NCBI GenBank assembly: GCA_964058845.1
Contig: CAXKVR010000010.1
Coordinates: 248,001-312,000 of the forward strand
Source of the DNA: Carex sylvatica
Taxonomy: Eukaryota > Streptophyta > Magnoliopsida > Poales > Cyperaceae
Length of the DNA: 64,000 nt
Direction: 5' to 3'
Part shown: positions 61,766-64,000 of the stretch, piece after piece
Layout of the letters: every line of letters starts with the position of its first letter
Position numbering within the stretch: the first letter of the stretch is position 1
Made by a program: the position numbers and the translations under genes
The notes under the pieces: generated by a model
Database searches by the model: none
What the model was told of the DNA's origin: nothing
Seen by the model: only the letters and a program-made list of their open reading frames with translations

Positions 61766-64000
61766 TCATCTCTGATCGGATTGGATTGCCGTATCATCAG
61801 CGACTTGAGAACTGCGTAAACCCCAAAATGATTTGGGGAGTAAATTCTTTTTTACAGCTGTAAAACGCCATCCCATGTTGGTCTCGCATGCCACGCAATT
61901 GGTGATTGTCCATGCGTATCTGCATTGGTGAAAACATATGCATTTATTATGAAGCTTCTCATTTGACACTGTGAGAGCTCATTTATCTCAGATAATATCT
62001 AAACAAGAAATGTCCATTGGACTTATTAAACCCCGTACAAGTTGCTAACATACTTTATTTCTTTCTCATACTCAGCCTGACATCAACCTTACAAGACAAA
62101 ACACCCAATCATCACAACGAAGCATACAACTATATACCTGTAATCTCCCAATTTTCCAAACATTCTAGACCTTGCAACAACTATTCTCTATACAAGTAGG
62201 GAAGAAGGGCGGCGACTTCTGATTTTTGGGTAATTTAAAAAATTAGAGAGTAGTTATAGCTAGCTAATGGTGACCATCTTTTTTATATGAATAAGATAAA
62301 ATTTTCATTTTGCAGGGGATACAATAAATTGCTCTAAATAATATAAAATAATCTATACAATATAAGGTTAGGAAAAGCTATACCCAGGAAACCAGCTGTG
62401 CTCCTTAATAGGAAAGCCCCTGAGTGCAAGCCCGTTAGCATGATAAACTGTTATGACCTCGTGAACAAATCCGTGAGGGTTCACATATGCATTGAGAGGC
62501 CCTTCACTAGACATTGTCACCATATCACTTCTTTTGGCTACAAGTGTCTATCAAGATTGTAAATCAATTAAGGTAAAAGTCAATATATGGTAAAAATTCT
62601 GTCCATACATGTTCACATATGCGTGTTTTCACCCTTTGTTTTTCAAAATTTCAGCACCCGAGGTGCTTGTTTCGTTTAAGTCCATTTGTTTATTTCTAAA
62701 TAAATAAAACAGTCCCATGTCTTCTTACTAAAAACACATTGAGAGGACTATGGGTTACATAGCACAGCATGAGCACGTACCAGCTTCCTGGTAAGGTGCC
62801 AACTGCATTATTATCTTTTTCTTATCTTTTTCATATCTGTGAATTGACTTTGGTTGGTGTGGACCAATACCATCTAACTAAATTAAAAAAAAAAAAATGT
62901 ATCCCGCAAAACATAAAAGATAAGCAGAGGGGACTTCGAGAAACTACCATGCAATTTTTGCACCGGAGATGATTGAAATCCCTGAGCAGCTGGATCTCTC
63001 TCCTCAATCTATATGAAATCCCATTCATCTCCAGTAATTCCTGCCTTGTAGTCTCTGATATTGGCATTTTACTTGCTACGTAAAAAGATAAGTTGTCTGG
63101 CCTTCTAACAAGCTCCTCTAAACTAGGTTTTCCTATTATCTCCCTCCATAAGTCTGTATTAAGGTCAGAAAATACCATTCAGATAAAGAACAAATAACAA
63201 TTGCAATGTGTAACTTATGTTTTATTGCAATTTGAACTTTGTTAAAGCTGATAAATTTGGTTCCTCCCTATAATAAGGTTGCTTTTGGTGCTTATTATTT
63301 TGCTAAAATTTCCTTTTACTGAAGGTTATAACCTGTTTGATTAATAGCTAGGGAAGTTGACAAATCACAGTTGGGTCTTAATTACAACCAAGCAAAAAAA
63401 TTACAATTGCTTCTTTTAAAATAAGGATAATACACTAGGCACTATTTCTGGATGTTAGCAAATGTACAGTACAATGTATAGAAAATATAAGATACAAGTT
63501 ACAGAAAACCCTAATCCAGGACTGAAATTCTTACCAGCCACCCTTTGAGCAAGAGAATATGAATCGTACATATCATAAACCCACCGAGGCCAGTACGACA
63601 TTGGCGCTGCAAAGCTGGTACACTTCGGCCTGCTTCTGCTGTACCAGCTCTTCCACTTCTCACTCTCATTGGTCCCTCGACACTTCTGGGTTGTATGCAT
63701 GTCGCAGGAGGGGCCCTCCTCATCAGACTCATCTTCATACGTTTCATAAGTCGAGTCGCTTGAAGGGGAACCGAACAGCCGTTTTCTCCTCTTCTCTTTT
63801 GGGGTATTAGAAGATGGAGTCTGATCAAGATCGGTCTCTGCGTCAGTAAATCTAAGATGTCGGATTGGAGACAGGTTTGAGAAGTGTTTTGGGTTGGAGA
63901 TTGCGGCTAATTGTGCAAATGCATCTGTTGGGGTTCTTGGAGGTGCTTCTTCTTCTATGATTAGAACTTCTGCACATGGCTGTTGCAAAAGGAATAAGGG
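61766..64000 (-). CDS. cereblon-like protein (LON-CULT), 3' part, runs off the window
   Basis: Cereblon proteins are substrate receptors of CRL4 ubiquitin ligases. Minus-strand exons: 63535 to the edge (or to about 63979, where a good CTTTTGCAACAG acceptor lies), 62948-63153, 62384-62547 and 61766-61919, with consistent phases and a TGA at 61766-61768. The first exon carries an acidic, Ser-rich linker with a basic patch (KEKRRKRLFG), ending YWPRWVYDMYDSYSLAQRVA. Exon two gives ELLEMNGISYRLRREIQLL and the first zinc pair CKNC. Exon three is AYVNPHGFVHEVITVYHANG to EHSWFPG. The last exon has the second zinc pair CVAC and ends FWGLRSSQVADD. The three tryptophans that line the imide pocket of human cereblon's CULT domain are present in HSWFPG, YAWTI and MGWRF. 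The N-terminal LON domain would lie beyond 64000, so its presence is inferred from the family. Confidence 0.85.

Overview
The window is nuclear DNA from a flowering plant. The evidence is intron-rich genes with GT/AG borders, plant-specific families (a LysM receptor kinase, P-class PPR proteins, a cytosolic-type NADP-malic enzyme), Ty1/copia elements primed by initiator-Met tRNA, and AT-rich intergenic DNA crowded with hAT-, Mutator- and LINE-like debris. I cannot name the species. No rRNA gene, tRNA gene, CRISPR array or bacterial-type operon is visible.

Layout. 1-5.2 kb: intergenic, with a 1.45-kb Mutator-like element carrying a perfect 9-bp target duplication and a hAT-like element. 5.25-12.1 kb (+): an 11-exon LYK3-type LysM receptor-like kinase (675 aa). 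14.1-21.6 kb (+): an 18-exon MMS19 homologue (1051 aa). 22.6-26.9 kb: repeats, including a hAT-like miniature element and a LINE remnant. 26.9-34.1 kb: two adjacent long-TIR Mutator-like elements. The first carries a fragment resembling the ribosome-biogenesis gene KRI1. The second is split by two solo LTRs, each with a perfect 5-bp target duplication. 34.2-53.9 kb (-): a cluster of related P-class PPR pseudogenes. One is cut in three by two young copia elements (35.1-39.7 and 40.6-46.1 kb). The second copia element itself holds a hAT insertion. 55.1-61.1 kb (+): a 19-exon NADP-malic enzyme (585 aa) whose intron 10 was enlarged by two miniature elements. 61.8 kb to the right edge (-): the 3' part of a cereblon-like gene (C-terminal CULT domain), convergent with the malic enzyme gene.

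The four intact or near-intact host genes act in separate processes: LysM-ligand perception, cytosolic Fe-S cluster delivery, NADPH/pyruvate metabolism and CRL4-type ubiquitin ligase substrate choice. I see no operon-like or cluster logic joining them. The unusual content is the transposon stratigraphy: target duplications let several insertions be removed on paper, and in three places this rejoins the interrupted host sequence cleanly. Exon borders were assigned by eye from splice consensus, reading-frame continuity and remembered family sequences; no alignment program was run.
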